From contig JASGUU010000069.1 in NCBI GenBank assembly GCA_030057555.1, forward strand, positions 1-64,000: a DNA stretch of 64,000 nt. Direction: 5' to 3'. This DNA is from Bacillota bacterium (GTDB lineage: Bacteria; Bacillota; Clostridia; Saccharofermentanales; Fastidiosipilaceae). Position 1 is the stretch's first letter; each line of letters opens with the position of its first letter. The notes beneath the pieces are model-generated. The model was not told where the DNA came from. It saw only the letters and a program-made list of their open reading frames with translations, and did no database searches. Of the stretch, positions 17,341 through 25,638 are shown piece by piece. The position numbers were made by a program, and so were the translations under genes.

Positions 17341-19155
17341 TCACTCGAACTGGGCGGCATAGAGGTCGGCGTAGTGGCCACCGGCGGCGAGAAGCTCGGC
17401 ATGGGTGCCCTGCTCTACGAGGCGGCCGCCCGAGATGACGAGAATGCGGTCGGCGTGCTGCACGGTCGAGAGGCGGTGCGCGATGACAAAGCTCGAGCGT
17501 CCCTCCATCAGGCGGCGCATCGCGTCCTGAATGCGGCGTTCCGTGCGCGTGTCGACATGGCTGGTGGCCTCGTCGAGGATCAGCATCGGCGCCCGGGTCA
17601 GCATGGCCCTGGCGATCGTCAGCAGCTGGCGCTGCCCCTGCGAGATCTGCCGCCCGCCGCCGGTCAGGCGGGTATCATAGCCCTCGGGCAGCTGCTCGAT
17701 GAAGCGGTCGATGTAGCAGGCGCGGGCTGCCTCGCGGATCTCGGCGTTGCTGGCGCCGGGGCGGCCGTAGGCGAGATTCTCGCGTACCGTTCCGTCGAAG
17801 AGCCAGGTCTCCTGCAGCACCATGCCGAAGGCGCGGCGTACAGAATCGCGCTCGAGCTCTGTCGCGGGCACCCCGTCCAGCCGGATCACACCGGAGGATG
17901 GTTCGTAGAAGCGCATCAGAAGGTTGATGATGGTCGTCTTTCCGGCGCCGGTCTCGCCGACGATGGCGGTGATCTCGCCGGGCTTTGCCTCGAAACTCAC
18001 GTTCTCGAGGACCGGCACCCCCGGCAGATAGGAGAAGCTGACATTCTCGAAACGCACATGGCCCTGTGGTTCGCTGTAGGGAATCGCCTCCGGCGGATCG
18101 GCGGGCTCGGGCTCCTCGTCGAGGAGGTGGAGCACGCGCTCGGCTGCCGCCGCTGCGGACTGCAGATCGGCGAAGATATTGGCAACTTCGTTGATGGGGC
18201 CGGAGAACTTTCGCGAATAGAGCACGAAGGAGGACAGCGGTCCCAGCGTGATCGCGCCGCCCAGATAGAGGAAGGCGCCGGCCAGCGAGACCAGTGAGAG
18301 CGAGATGTTGTTGATGAAGCTGACGAAGGGGCCGGTCATGGTGCCGTGGAACTCGGCGCGGTAGTAGGATTCGACGGCGGCTTCGTTATAGCTGTCGAAG
18401 CGCTCGACGAAGGCAGCCTCGCGATGGTAGACGCGGATGGCGCGCTGGCCGCTGATGATTTCCTCGACATAGGCGTTGAGCTCACCGAGGCGGGCGGAGC
18501 GCTCGCGGAAGAGCGGGTGGACGAGGCGGGCGCGGTAGCGGGTGAAGAGAATGGAGATGGGGACGGTGAAGGCGAAGACCAGCGACAGCCGCCAGGAGAT
18601 GGTGAGCATCATCAGAAGCGAGCCCGTCACCGTGATCAGGGCGCCGCCGATCTGGATGATGTCGTTCGAGAGCGAGGCGTTGACGGTGTCAATGTCATAG
18701 GTCATGTGCGAGATGATCTCACCGGTCTGCTTGCTGTCGAACCAGGGGATGGGCAGGCGGATCAGGCGGTCGTAGAGGTCCTGGCGCATGCGCTGGACGA
18801 GGCTCTGCGAGAGCCAGACCATCAGGCGGGCGTTGATATAGACGAGGCCGGCCTGCAGGGCATGGACGAGGAGCATCAGCAGGCAGTAGTGGATGACTCT
18901 GGCAAAGGGTACCTGCCCGACACTGCTGGCTCCGACCGCGCGCGAGCCCGGCCCCATGGCGTCAATGGCCTGGCCGGCGAGGCGTGGGCCGAAGAGGGAG
19001 AGGACGTTGGCGACGAGGATCAGGCCGAGGGAGAGGGCGAACTGCGGCAGGTGTCCGCGCAGGTAGCGCCAGAGGCCGCGGAGGACGTAGCCCAGGTCGC
19101 GGGGCTTCTGGCGGGCGGCGCCGCGGCCGCGGGAGCCGGTTCCGGGGGTCGCCAT
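17341..19155 (-). CDS. ABC exporter half-transporter, second subunit of a heterodimer
   Basis: A 604-residue protein with an N-terminal six-helix ABC_membrane domain and an ATPase domain with Walker A GETGAGKT (about 400), Walker B LILDEATS with the catalytic glutamate, and switch histidine in VIAHRLSTV. Its signature is ISQGQ, not LSGGQ. The partner gene has the opposite pattern, so the pair forms one consensus and one degenerate ATP site, as in known heterodimeric exporters of the LmrCD/BmrCD/TM287-288 kind. Start and partner stop overlap by one base (TGATG). The substrate (drug, lipid or peptide) is not predictable. Confidence 0.93.
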   Translation of the reverse strand: MATPGTGSRGRGAARQKPRDLGYVLRGLWRYLRGHLPQFALSLGLILVANVLSLFGPRLAGQAIDAMGPGSRAVGASSVGQVPFARVIHYCLLMLLVHALQAGLVYINARLMVWLSQSLVQRMRQDLYDRLIRLPIPWFDSKQTGEIISHMTYDIDTVNASLSNDIIQIGGALITVTGSLLMMLTISWRLSLVFAFTVPISILFTRYRARLVHPLFRERSARLGELNAYVEEIISGQRAIRVYHREAAFVERFDSYNEAAVESYYRAEFHGTMTGPFVSFINNISLSLVSLAGAFLYLGGAITLGPLSSFVLYSRKFSGPINEVANIFADLQSAAAAAERVLHLLDEEPEPADPPEAIPYSEPQGHVRFENVSFSYLPGVPVLENVSFEAKPGEITAIVGETGAGKTTIINLLMRFYEPSSGVIRLDGVPATELERDSVRRAFGMVLQETWLFDGTVRENLAYGRPGASNAEIREAARACYIDRFIEQLPEGYDTRLTGGGRQISQGQRQLLTIARAMLTRAPMLILDEATSHVDTRTERRIQDAMRRLMEGRSSFVIAHRLSTVQHADRILVISGGRLVEQGTHAELLAAGGHYADLYAAQFE

Positions 19156-20912
19156 CAGGAGGTGCCCCCGGCTGCGCCCATCTGTGGGGCCGCGACGCCC
19201 ACGCCCATCTGCGAGGCCGCTATTTCACGGTAGGCGGGGCTGTTGACGAGGAGCTCGGCATGACTGCCCGAGGCGGCGATGCGGCCGTTCTCGATCAGGA
19301 GGATGAGGTCGGCATGCTGGATCGAGCTGATGCGCTGGGCCACGATGACGCTGGTGGCGCCCGCGTAGTGCTCGCGCAGGGCCTGGCGGAGTTCGGCATC
19401 GGTGCGGTAGTCGAGGGCTGAGGAGGCGTCGTCGAGGATCAGGATGCGGGGGCGGGTGGCGAGGGCGCGGGCGATGAGCAGGCGCTGGCGCTGGCCGCCC
19501 GAGAGGTTTGCGGCGCGGACGCCAAGCTCGAAGTCGAGGCCGCCGGATTTCTCGGCGACAAAGTCGGAGGCGCGGGCATCGGCGACGGCGCGGACGATGT
19601 CTTCTTCGGCGACCTGGCGGGCGAAGCCGACATTCTGCCGGATGCTGTCGCGGTAGAGGAAGTCATTCTGGAAGGTGACTCCGAAGAGCTCGGCGCGCTC
19701 GCGGCGGGTCCAGCTGCGGTTCTCGCGGCCGTCGAGGTAGATCTCGCCGCGGTAATCAGGATAGAGGCCGAGCAGCAGCAGCAGCAGTGTCGATTTCCCG
19801 GAGCCCGTCGGTCCGATGATACCGAGGGTCTGGCCGGCTTCGAGGCGGAAGCTGATCTCTTCGAGCTGGTCGTGCTTGCCGTCATAGGAGAAGGAGACGT
19901 CGCGGAACTCGATGGCGGCGGGGGTGCAGGCGTCTCCTTCGGCCACAGCGCTGGAGCCAGGCATGTTTTCGTCCTCATCCGGAAGCGTGAGGATCTCCTC
20001 GATGCGCTCCGCGGAGGAGATACCACGGTTGTAGATCGCGAAGATGCGGGTGACGGCAATCATGGAGCTGGTGATGATGGTGAAGTAGGTCAGGAAGGCG
20101 ATGATGACGCCGAATTCCATCAGGCCACGGTTGATACGCCAGGCGCCGATAAGGAGGACGAGGGCGAGGCCGATGTTGAGCAGCAGCGTCATCAGGGGGT
20201 TGGTCAGCGCCATGTTGTAAGCTGCACGGCGTTCGGAGGCGGAGACGGTCTGGTTGACGCCGGCGAAGCGGGCGCGCTCCGAACGCTCGGTGACCAGGGC
20301 GCGGATGATGCGGATGCCGGTGACGGTTTCGCGAACGCGACGGGTCAGCAGGTCGACATTGGCCTGGAGCTGATTGTAGAGAGGGCGGCCGCGGCGGGCG
20401 ATGAGGTAGATGGCGATGCCCATGAAGGGCAGCAGGACGATGAGGCTGAGGGCAAGGACGGGGTCGAGGGCGACGGTGAAGGCGAGTCCGCCGAGGAGGA
20501 GGATCGGGGCGCGCACGCCGAGGCGCTGCAGGCGCGAGATCATCTGGTGGACGTGGTAGGTGTCGCTGGTCAGGCGGGTTTCCAGGGAGGGGATGCCGAT
20601 GCGGTCGACCTGATGCTGACTGAGATGCAGGGTGCGGGTAAAGAGATCGTGGCGGATGCGGCGGGTGACGCGCGAGGATACACGGGCAGAATTCTGGTTC
20701 GCGACGATGTTGCCCACGAGGGCGAGGAGGGCGAAGAGGAGCATCAGGCCACCCTGAAGCCAGATGGCGCGGCGATTGCCGGTCGGGACGACTTCGTCGA
20801 GCATGTCGGCGAGCAGCATAGGGATGACCAGCTCGGCGACCGAGCCGAGGAGTTTCATCGTCAGGCCGAAGCATAGGAGTGCGAGTTCCGGACGGAGGTA
20901 GCGTCGGATCAT
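19155..20912 (-). CDS. ABC exporter half-transporter, first subunit of a heterodimer
   Basis: A 585-residue subunit with six membrane helices and an ATPase domain: Walker A GPTGSGKS (about 368), a canonical signature LSGGQRQR (about 470), but Walker B LILDDASS with Asp instead of the catalytic Glu, and VIVAQRISSI with Gln at the switch histidine position. These changes mark the degenerate nucleotide site of a heterodimeric exporter. It is the first gene of a two-gene minus-strand operon. The N-terminus MIRRYLRPELALL is the family's usual start. Confidence 0.93.
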   Translation of the reverse strand: MIRRYLRPELALLCFGLTMKLLGSVAELVIPMLLADMLDEVVPTGNRRAIWLQGGLMLLFALLALVGNIVANQNSARVSSRVTRRIRHDLFTRTLHLSQHQVDRIGIPSLETRLTSDTYHVHQMISRLQRLGVRAPILLLGGLAFTVALDPVLALSLIVLLPFMGIAIYLIARRGRPLYNQLQANVDLLTRRVRETVTGIRIIRALVTERSERARFAGVNQTVSASERRAAYNMALTNPLMTLLLNIGLALVLLIGAWRINRGLMEFGVIIAFLTYFTIITSSMIAVTRIFAIYNRGISSAERIEEILTLPDEDENMPGSSAVAEGDACTPAAIEFRDVSFSYDGKHDQLEEISFRLEAGQTLGIIGPTGSGKSTLLLLLLGLYPDYRGEIYLDGRENRSWTRRERAELFGVTFQNDFLYRDSIRQNVGFARQVAEEDIVRAVADARASDFVAEKSGGLDFELGVRAANLSGGQRQRLLIARALATRPRILILDDASSALDYRTDAELRQALREHYAGATSVIVAQRISSIQHADLILLIENGRIAASGSHAELLVNSPAYREIAASQMGVGVAAPQMGAAGGTS

Positions 20913-21199
20913 GGCTTGTAGTGGTCCCGTCTCATTATGAAATCGAGTTTACCATTTGCAGGGAATTGTTAAGACGCTATGCGTGAACGATTTCTGTCGA
21001 AAATGGCTGTCAGCTGGGGTGATATGAGCAACCGGCTTTCATCCTGTACCCCAATACGTGTGAATGTATCAGCAACTGCTCAGAACGGGGTTGATACGCT
21101 GGCACGGCCTGCCCGAATGTGATGGCTGTTTAATGTCGGCCAACGCAATCTATTACACGTCAGGTACCCTGTGGTTCATTTAGGCTCCATTTTGGGGGC
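20913..21199. other. Intergenic region
   Basis: Upstream of the ABC exporter. A TTAACA-like -35 with a TAAACT-like -10 can be drawn on the minus strand near 20946-20972, but the spacing is only 15. No gene seen. Confidence 0.35.
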
Positions 21200-21941
21200 G
21201 CACGTCATATTTGCAGGACGAGTGTAGTCTTTTTCGAGTCTTCCTCAAACACCTGAAACACTGAAGTTCCAGCGCAGCTTGCATGCAGGCATAGGGAAGA
21301 TCCCTTCTCCTGTTGCCTGCGAAGTGGCCAGCCTCACAAACGGCCGGAATGTGAATGGGATAGGAATAGGATGGCGGGCGACGAGGCTGACAGGCACGAC
21401 CTGGCACATTCCAGAAGATTGTGAATCGATCCAGGTTCTCTTGCTCTGAAGTCGTGATAAAGGCGATCCCGACAGGCAGCGCGCCGCGCAGCGGTCAGGA
21501 TGGCGAGTAATCCAAATCGTTTTTTGGAAAACTCTTCGTTCTGACCAGAAACAGCCCTTTTGTGGTCAAGATGGGGAGTAATCCAAATCGTTTTTTGGAT
21601 AACTCCTCGTTTTGACCAGAAACAGCCCCTTTATGGTCAAGATGGGGAGTAATCCAAATCGTTTTTTGGATAACTCCTCGTTTTGACCAGAATCGACCCT
21701 TTTATGGTCAAGATGGCGAGTAATCCAAATCTTTTTTTGGATAACTCTTCGTTTTGACCAGAAACAACCCTTTTATGGTCAAGATGGGGACTTTTCCAAA
21801 TCTTTTTTTGGATAACTCCTCGTTTTGACCAGAATCGACCCTTTTATGGTCAGGATGGCGAGTAATCCAAATCGTTTTTTGGAATACTCCTCGTTTTGAC
21901 CACCAGAAGTCCGCAAACTGCTTTTCTACCCCTCTTGCCAG
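21200..21941. repeat. Repeat element, copy A (shared with 43256-43714)
   Basis: The 295 bases before the 71-bp array match 43256-43553, from GCACGTCATATTT through CTCAAACACCTGAAACAC to GATAAAGGCGATCCCGACAGG. After the array both copies share CCACCAGAAGTCCGCAA and TTGCCAGC. The two copies differ by substitutions, small indels and array length (six units versus two). On the minus strand both read IAFITTSEQENL followed by a diverging frame, possibly a decayed gene. I do not recognise a transposase or clear terminal repeats. Confidence 0.75.
21495..21901. repeat. 71-bp palindromic tandem array, six units
   Basis: Units begin at 21495, 21566, 21637, 21708, 21779 and 21850 (period exactly 71; the last is partial). 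Each unit has arms ATCCAAA / TTTGGAT and GGAGT / ACTCC within TCAA ... TTGA, a roughly 50-base imperfect palindrome. A 21-base linker starts CCAGAA and ends TGG, so that TGACCA / TGGTCA forms a second inverted repeat across unit boundaries. The outer arm pairs are TCAG/CTGA in unit 1, TCAA/TTGA in units 2-5 and TCAG/TTGA in unit 6. Confidence 0.9.
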
Positions 21942-21954
21942 CCGCCCTTCTGGC

Positions 21955-22086
21955 ATGCTCAACCGTCAGGCACCGCTGAAGTACAGGGACGATCAGGAGG
22001 TCCTGGACCTGGCGGGGACGCTTGCCGGATCAGTACAGCGCTTTGCCGATGTGCTGGAACGAGAGTTGCGTGAAATAGAGATATAG
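21955..22086 (+). CDS. Short ORF, 43 codons, possible gene fragment
   Basis: ATG 21955 to TAG 22084-22086 encodes an acidic helical peptide ending ADVLERELREIEI, with composition like a real protein C-terminus. No ribosome binding site is evident. It could be the surviving 3' end of a gene truncated by the repeat element next to it. Confidence 0.3.
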   Translation: MLNRQAPLKYRDDQEVLDLAGTLAGSVQRFADVLERELREIEI

Positions 22087-22141
22087 CTGTCCATTTCCCA
22101 GGCATGTCGTGCCATTGCGCGAGCGATAAGGGGGTCGGACG

Positions 22142-22580
22142 ATGACAGAAGAAAGCAGGCCCAATATCATGCGGATCAACTGTGCTGATCTCGGCTGCGG
22201 GAATCCTGGCTGCTACGGCTCCAGGGTGAACCGCACGCCGACGGTCTCTCGTATGGCGGCGAAGGGACTGCGGCTCACGGATTTCTACATGGTATCGCCG
22301 CTCTGTTCATCTTGGCGGGGTGCCATGCCGCCGGGCAGCCAAGCGCCGCGCAGTGGCTTTGGCTCCTTTGACAGCGATTCCGTCCTGTTCCCGGGCCATG
22401 ACCTCAGCCAGCTTCCCGGAAAGACGCGCTTCATTCATGAGCAGCGCGAGACATTCTTCGTTTTCTATCCACCCGGATGCATGTCCATCCGGCCTGCCAT
22501 GTGCAGGAGTACTTCGAAAGGAAATCGCGAAACGGTTTCTCCTGCTACTGTGTCAAGATGCTGGACCGGGCGACGGCCCG
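22142..22580 (+). pseudogene. Decayed sulfatase gene
   Basis: ATG at 22142 follows AAGGGGG. The translation begins like family S1 sulfatases: RPNIMRINCADLGCGNPGCY, then VNRTPTVSRMAAKGLRLTD and SPLCSSWRGAM. The usual DD metal pair is AD and the CxPxR modification motif is CSSWR, so the product would be inactive. After GFGSFDSDSVLFPG a large internal part of the catalytic domain is missing. The match resumes at FIHEQR and, after a frameshift, at MHVHPACHVQEYFERKSRNG. The decay is clear; the ancestral substrate (sulfated glycan or other ester) is unknown. Confidence 0.75.
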
Positions 22581-22667
22581 AGGCGTGTCCCGCATCCCGG
22601 GCCACTCATCGTCAACGACGAGAATCATCCCTGCGTCATCGCGCTCTTCGATCGTTTCTTGTACGGT

Positions 22668-22722
22668 CCCTTAAAGCCGGCCTTTTCCGCTGCCAGCACA
22701 CCGTGGATGGTGGAGGCGCCGG
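22668..22722 (-). pseudogene. Fragment duplicated from the proC 3' end
   Basis: About 55 bases match 23100-23152 inside proC in the same orientation: AAAGCCGGCCTT, GCCAGCACACC and GGATGGTGG are shared with scattered differences. The rest of 22581-23024 is not recognisable as a gene. Confidence 0.6.
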
Positions 22723-23024
22723 GGACCGGTACATCCGAAGTGCCATCAAAATACCCGCTCTGGGATGTGCATCACGTCCACGGGCAGCCTGGACCCGTCC
22801 GGAGCGGAAATTTCGCTCATACGCGGCTGTACAGCTCGGAGAGAAGAGCCGGCAGAGGAGACAGAACGGCCAAACAGGACAGGGCGGCAGAACGATCATG
22901 TGAAATTCATCGGGCATTACAGTGAAAAAGGCCGAAAATCCTGAAACACCAGCATATCGACCGTTTACGCCTGTCCCGCCCGGAACGTTTCGCCAGGGCC
23001 ACCCGTCCGACCGCACGTGCCGGA

Positions 23025-23840
23025 TCAGAACAGCGGACGATTCCTTTCGCCCAGCCGTCCCTGGTCGCCCATCGCGGCCCGGATCGCCGCGTGGACAGCC
23101 GCCTCAAAGCCGGCCTTCTCCATCGCCAGCACACCACGGATGGTGGTACCGCCGGGAGAACAGACCTGGTCCTTGAGCTCGGCGGGATGGCGCCCCGTCT
23201 CAAGCGCGAGCTGACCGTAGCCGCCGAGCATGGCGGCGGCGAGGCGATAGGCGACGGCGCGCGGCAGGCCGTAGTAGACCGCAACATCACCCAGTGCCTC
23301 CTGCATCAGGGCGGCATAGGCGGGACCGCAGGATGTCAGCGCGGCGGCGATGCCGAGCAGCGCCCCGTCGACATACTCGATGCTGCCTGTCCGGCCAAAT
23401 ATCCGGGCAAAGTTCTCCCTGTCCTCCGCGGTGAAGGTCGAATCCCGCTCGCAGAGCCAGACGCCGCGGGCGACGGCGACGGGCGTGTTCGGGATCACAC
23501 ACTGCACGCGGGCACCCTCCGGCAGCAGCGGACGGAAGTCGGCGAGGCGGCGGCCGGCGAGGATGGACAGGAGGGGTCGCCGGGCGAGAGCAGCGGCCAG
23601 AGGAGCGACGACAGACTCGAGCAGGGCCGGCTTGACGGCGAGCACCACGAAGTCGACAGCCTCGATGAGCGCTGCGGCGTCGGGGGCGGCGTTGATGCCG
23701 AGTTCGGCCGTGCGTGCCTCCAGCGCCTCGCTGTCAATGTCGCTGGCCCAGAGCTCTGCGGGCTCCAGAGCCCCGCTTTTGAGCAGTCCGCGGGCGATCG
23801 CCGAGCCCATCTGGCCGAAGCCGATCAGACCAATTTTCAT
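23025..23840 (-). CDS. proC: Pyrroline-5-carboxylate reductase
   Basis: A 271-residue cytoplasmic enzyme that reduces 1-pyrroline-5-carboxylate to proline with NAD(P)H. The N-terminal Rossmann motif is IGLIGFGQMGSAIARGL, followed by VVLAVKP and IPNTP. The C-terminal dimerisation and active-site region has LTSCGPAYAALMQEAL and the family signature QVCSPGGTTIRGVLAME. Length is normal. The start overlaps the DUF1667 gene stop by four bases (ATGA), so it is the last gene of the glycerol-phosphate oxidoreductase operon, an uncommon partner. A short duplicate of its 3' part lies downstream at 22668. Confidence 0.95.
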   Translation of the reverse strand: MKIGLIGFGQMGSAIARGLLKSGALEPAELWASDIDSEALEARTAELGINAAPDAAALIEAVDFVVLAVKPALLESVVAPLAAALARRPLLSILAGRRLADFRPLLPEGARVQCVIPNTPVAVARGVWLCERDSTFTAEDRENFARIFGRTGSIEYVDGALLGIAAALTSCGPAYAALMQEALGDVAVYYGLPRAVAYRLAAAMLGGYGQLALETGRHPAELKDQVCSPGGTTIRGVLAMEKAGFEAAVHAAIRAAMGDQGRLGERNRPLF

Positions 23841-24217
23841 GCTGGTTCACCTTCCGTTTCCGTGACCCGGTCGAGATCCCGGGTGACAATAATGTCGACG
23901 CCGCTCCCGGCGGCATCGGCGAGAACCGTGTCGCCGCGGCGCACCGGCGCCTCCAGGCGGCATCGGCGAAGGGCGGCCATGACCTCCGGGAGCGTCTCCT
24001 TCGGCAGTTCGCCGCGCGAGCGCACGGGCGCCCGGGCGATGGCCGCGCCGCTGATGGCGACGGTTGTCGTCAGGCTGCGTACGGGATGCTGCAGCTCCGC
24101 CCGGCCGTAGGCGATGCCGCGTGCGCAGTGGTTGCCGCTGACGGCCCAGTCCCGCTCGCTGTCGACAGTCAGCAGGCAGCCGCGCGGGCAGACGATGCAG
24201 ATGACTTCCTGTTTCAT
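23837..24217 (-). CDS. DUF1667 domain protein
   Basis: A 126-residue protein with an N-terminal cysteine cluster (ICIVCPRGC, then SGNHCARGIAYG), probably a metal or Fe-S site, followed by VRSLTTTVAISG and a small C-terminal beta domain. DUF1667 proteins are regularly encoded with the two FAD oxidoreductases found upstream here in Bacillota glycerol-3-phosphate clusters and are thought to be a small electron-transfer or assembly subunit; the exact role is not established. It is separated from the upstream gene by 11 bases and overlaps proC by four. Confidence 0.88.
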   Translation of the reverse strand: MKQEVICIVCPRGCLLTVDSERDWAVSGNHCARGIAYGRAELQHPVRSLTTTVAISGAAIARAPVRSRGELPKETLPEVMAALRRCRLEAPVRRGDTVLADAAGSGVDIIVTRDLDRVTETEGEPA

Positions 24218-24228
24218 GGGCGCTCCTC

Positions 24229-25638
24229 TCAGTTCTCTGGCGGCATGGCAGCCGGCCGGTTCACGTCGTGCCGGTCGGGCGTCGCGGATTCTGCCGGCTC
24301 CGCCCGGAGCTCGAGACTGCCGCCCGCCTGCTGCAGGATCGCCGCCGGCACGTTGAGACGGATCATCTCTCCGGGCGCGAGGCGTTCGCGCTTCCAGCGG
24401 GCGAGGACGACACCGTCGGACTCGAGCACGAGATAAGCCTCGGGCATGGGGCGGCGGACGCGACCGTAGAGCGTCTGGCTCCGGGCGAGCCCGGAGCGCG
24501 TCAGGCGCTGCGGGACGACATAGGAGAGCTCGCCCGCCGGCAGCACCATGAGGCTGCCGGAGCGGGGGGTGGGGGTGGCTTTGCGTGACAGGGCATATCT
24601 GGCTGCGGCTCTGCCGGTCCGCCCGGACTCCGCCGAGACATAGTCGACCAGGTCGTGGACATGGAGGACGTTGCCGCAGGCGAAGATGCCGGGTGTCGCC
24701 GTCTCCATGTTTTCGTCGACGATGGCGCCACGGGTGCGTTCGTCGAGGGGGATGCCGGCGGCGCGGGTGAGCTCGTTCTCGGGGATCAGGCCGACCGAGA
24801 GCAGGAGGGTGTCGCAGTCATAGTGCTGTTCGGTGCCGGGAAGCGGGCGGCGGCTGCGGGGGTCGACGGCGGATACGGTGACCGCTTCGAGGCGGCGGCG
24901 GCCGTGGACGGCAGTGATCGTGTGGCCCAGCAGGAGCGGAATATCGTAGTCGTTCAGACACTGGACGATGTTGCGGATGAGACCGCCGGACCAGGGCAGC
25001 AGCTCTACGCAGGCGAGTACCTGGGCGCCTTCGAGGGTCAGGCGCCGCGCCATGATCAGGCCGATGTCGCCGCTGCCGAGGATGACGACGCGGCGGCCGA
25101 CGCTCCAGCCCTCGATGTTGACGTAGCGCTGGGCGGCGCCGGCGGTCAGGATGCCGGAGGGGCGGCTGCCGGGAAGGGCGATGCCCCCGCGCGAGCGCTC
25201 GCGGCAGCCCATCGCCAGGATGACGGCGCGGGCCCGGAGATCGCGGCAGTCGAGGCTGCTGCCGGTGACACGGACCCGGTGGCAGTCGGGGGCATGCAGC
25301 ATGGTCCCGGGTCTGCCGCCACGGGCGAGCTCCGTCGTTTCATGGCCGTCGATGCCGATGACCATCGTGTCGGTCAGCAGTTCGACACGGGTATCGGCGA
25401 GCAGGTCGAGATAGCGGCCGGCGTATTCGGGGCCGGTCAGTTCCTCGCGGAAGATCTCGAGGCCGAAGCCGTTATGGATGCACTGGCCCAGGATGCCGCC
25501 GGCTTCCGCGGCGCGCTCGCAGATCAGGATGTCGCGGGCGCCCTCCTCCCAGGCGGCGAGGGCGGCGGCGAGGCCAGCCGGTCCGGCGCCGACGATGATG
25601 ACATCATAGAGGCGGTCTGGATTCTGACAGGGGATCAT
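24229..25638 (-). CDS. NAD(P)/FAD-dependent oxidoreductase of the glycerol-3-phosphate cluster
   Basis: A 469-residue soluble flavoprotein. FAD-binding GAGPAGLAAALAA is at 17-29, then GILGQCIHNGFGL, the NAD-binding site VILGSGDIGLIMARRL in the middle, and FACGNVLHVHDLVDYVS near the end. This is the pyridine nucleotide-disulfide oxidoreductase type that accompanies the GlpA/GlpO-like dehydrogenase and DUF1667 protein, probably passing electrons from glycerol-3-phosphate to NAD(P) or another carrier. Its start overlaps the stop of the upstream dehydrogenase gene (ATGA). The C-terminal about 110 residues are not assigned. Confidence 0.9.
   Translation of the reverse strand: MIPCQNPDRLYDVIIVGAGPAGLAAALAAWEEGARDILICERAAEAGGILGQCIHNGFGLEIFREELTGPEYAGRYLDLLADTRVELLTDTMVIGIDGHETTELARGGRPGTMLHAPDCHRVRVTGSSLDCRDLRARAVILAMGCRERSRGGIALPGSRPSGILTAGAAQRYVNIEGWSVGRRVVILGSGDIGLIMARRLTLEGAQVLACVELLPWSGGLIRNIVQCLNDYDIPLLLGHTITAVHGRRRLEAVTVSAVDPRSRRPLPGTEQHYDCDTLLLSVGLIPENELTRAAGIPLDERTRGAIVDENMETATPGIFACGNVLHVHDLVDYVSAESGRTGRAAARYALSRKATPTPRSGSLMVLPAGELSYVVPQRLTRSGLARSQTLYGRVRRPMPEAYLVLESDGVVLARWKRERLAPGEMIRLNVPAAILQQAGGSLELRAEPAESATPDRHDVNRPAAMPPEN

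Noticed and set aside
21495-21901. CRISPR array
   Set aside because: The 21-base linkers between palindromes are nearly identical to one another, the period is 71, and no cas gene is present.
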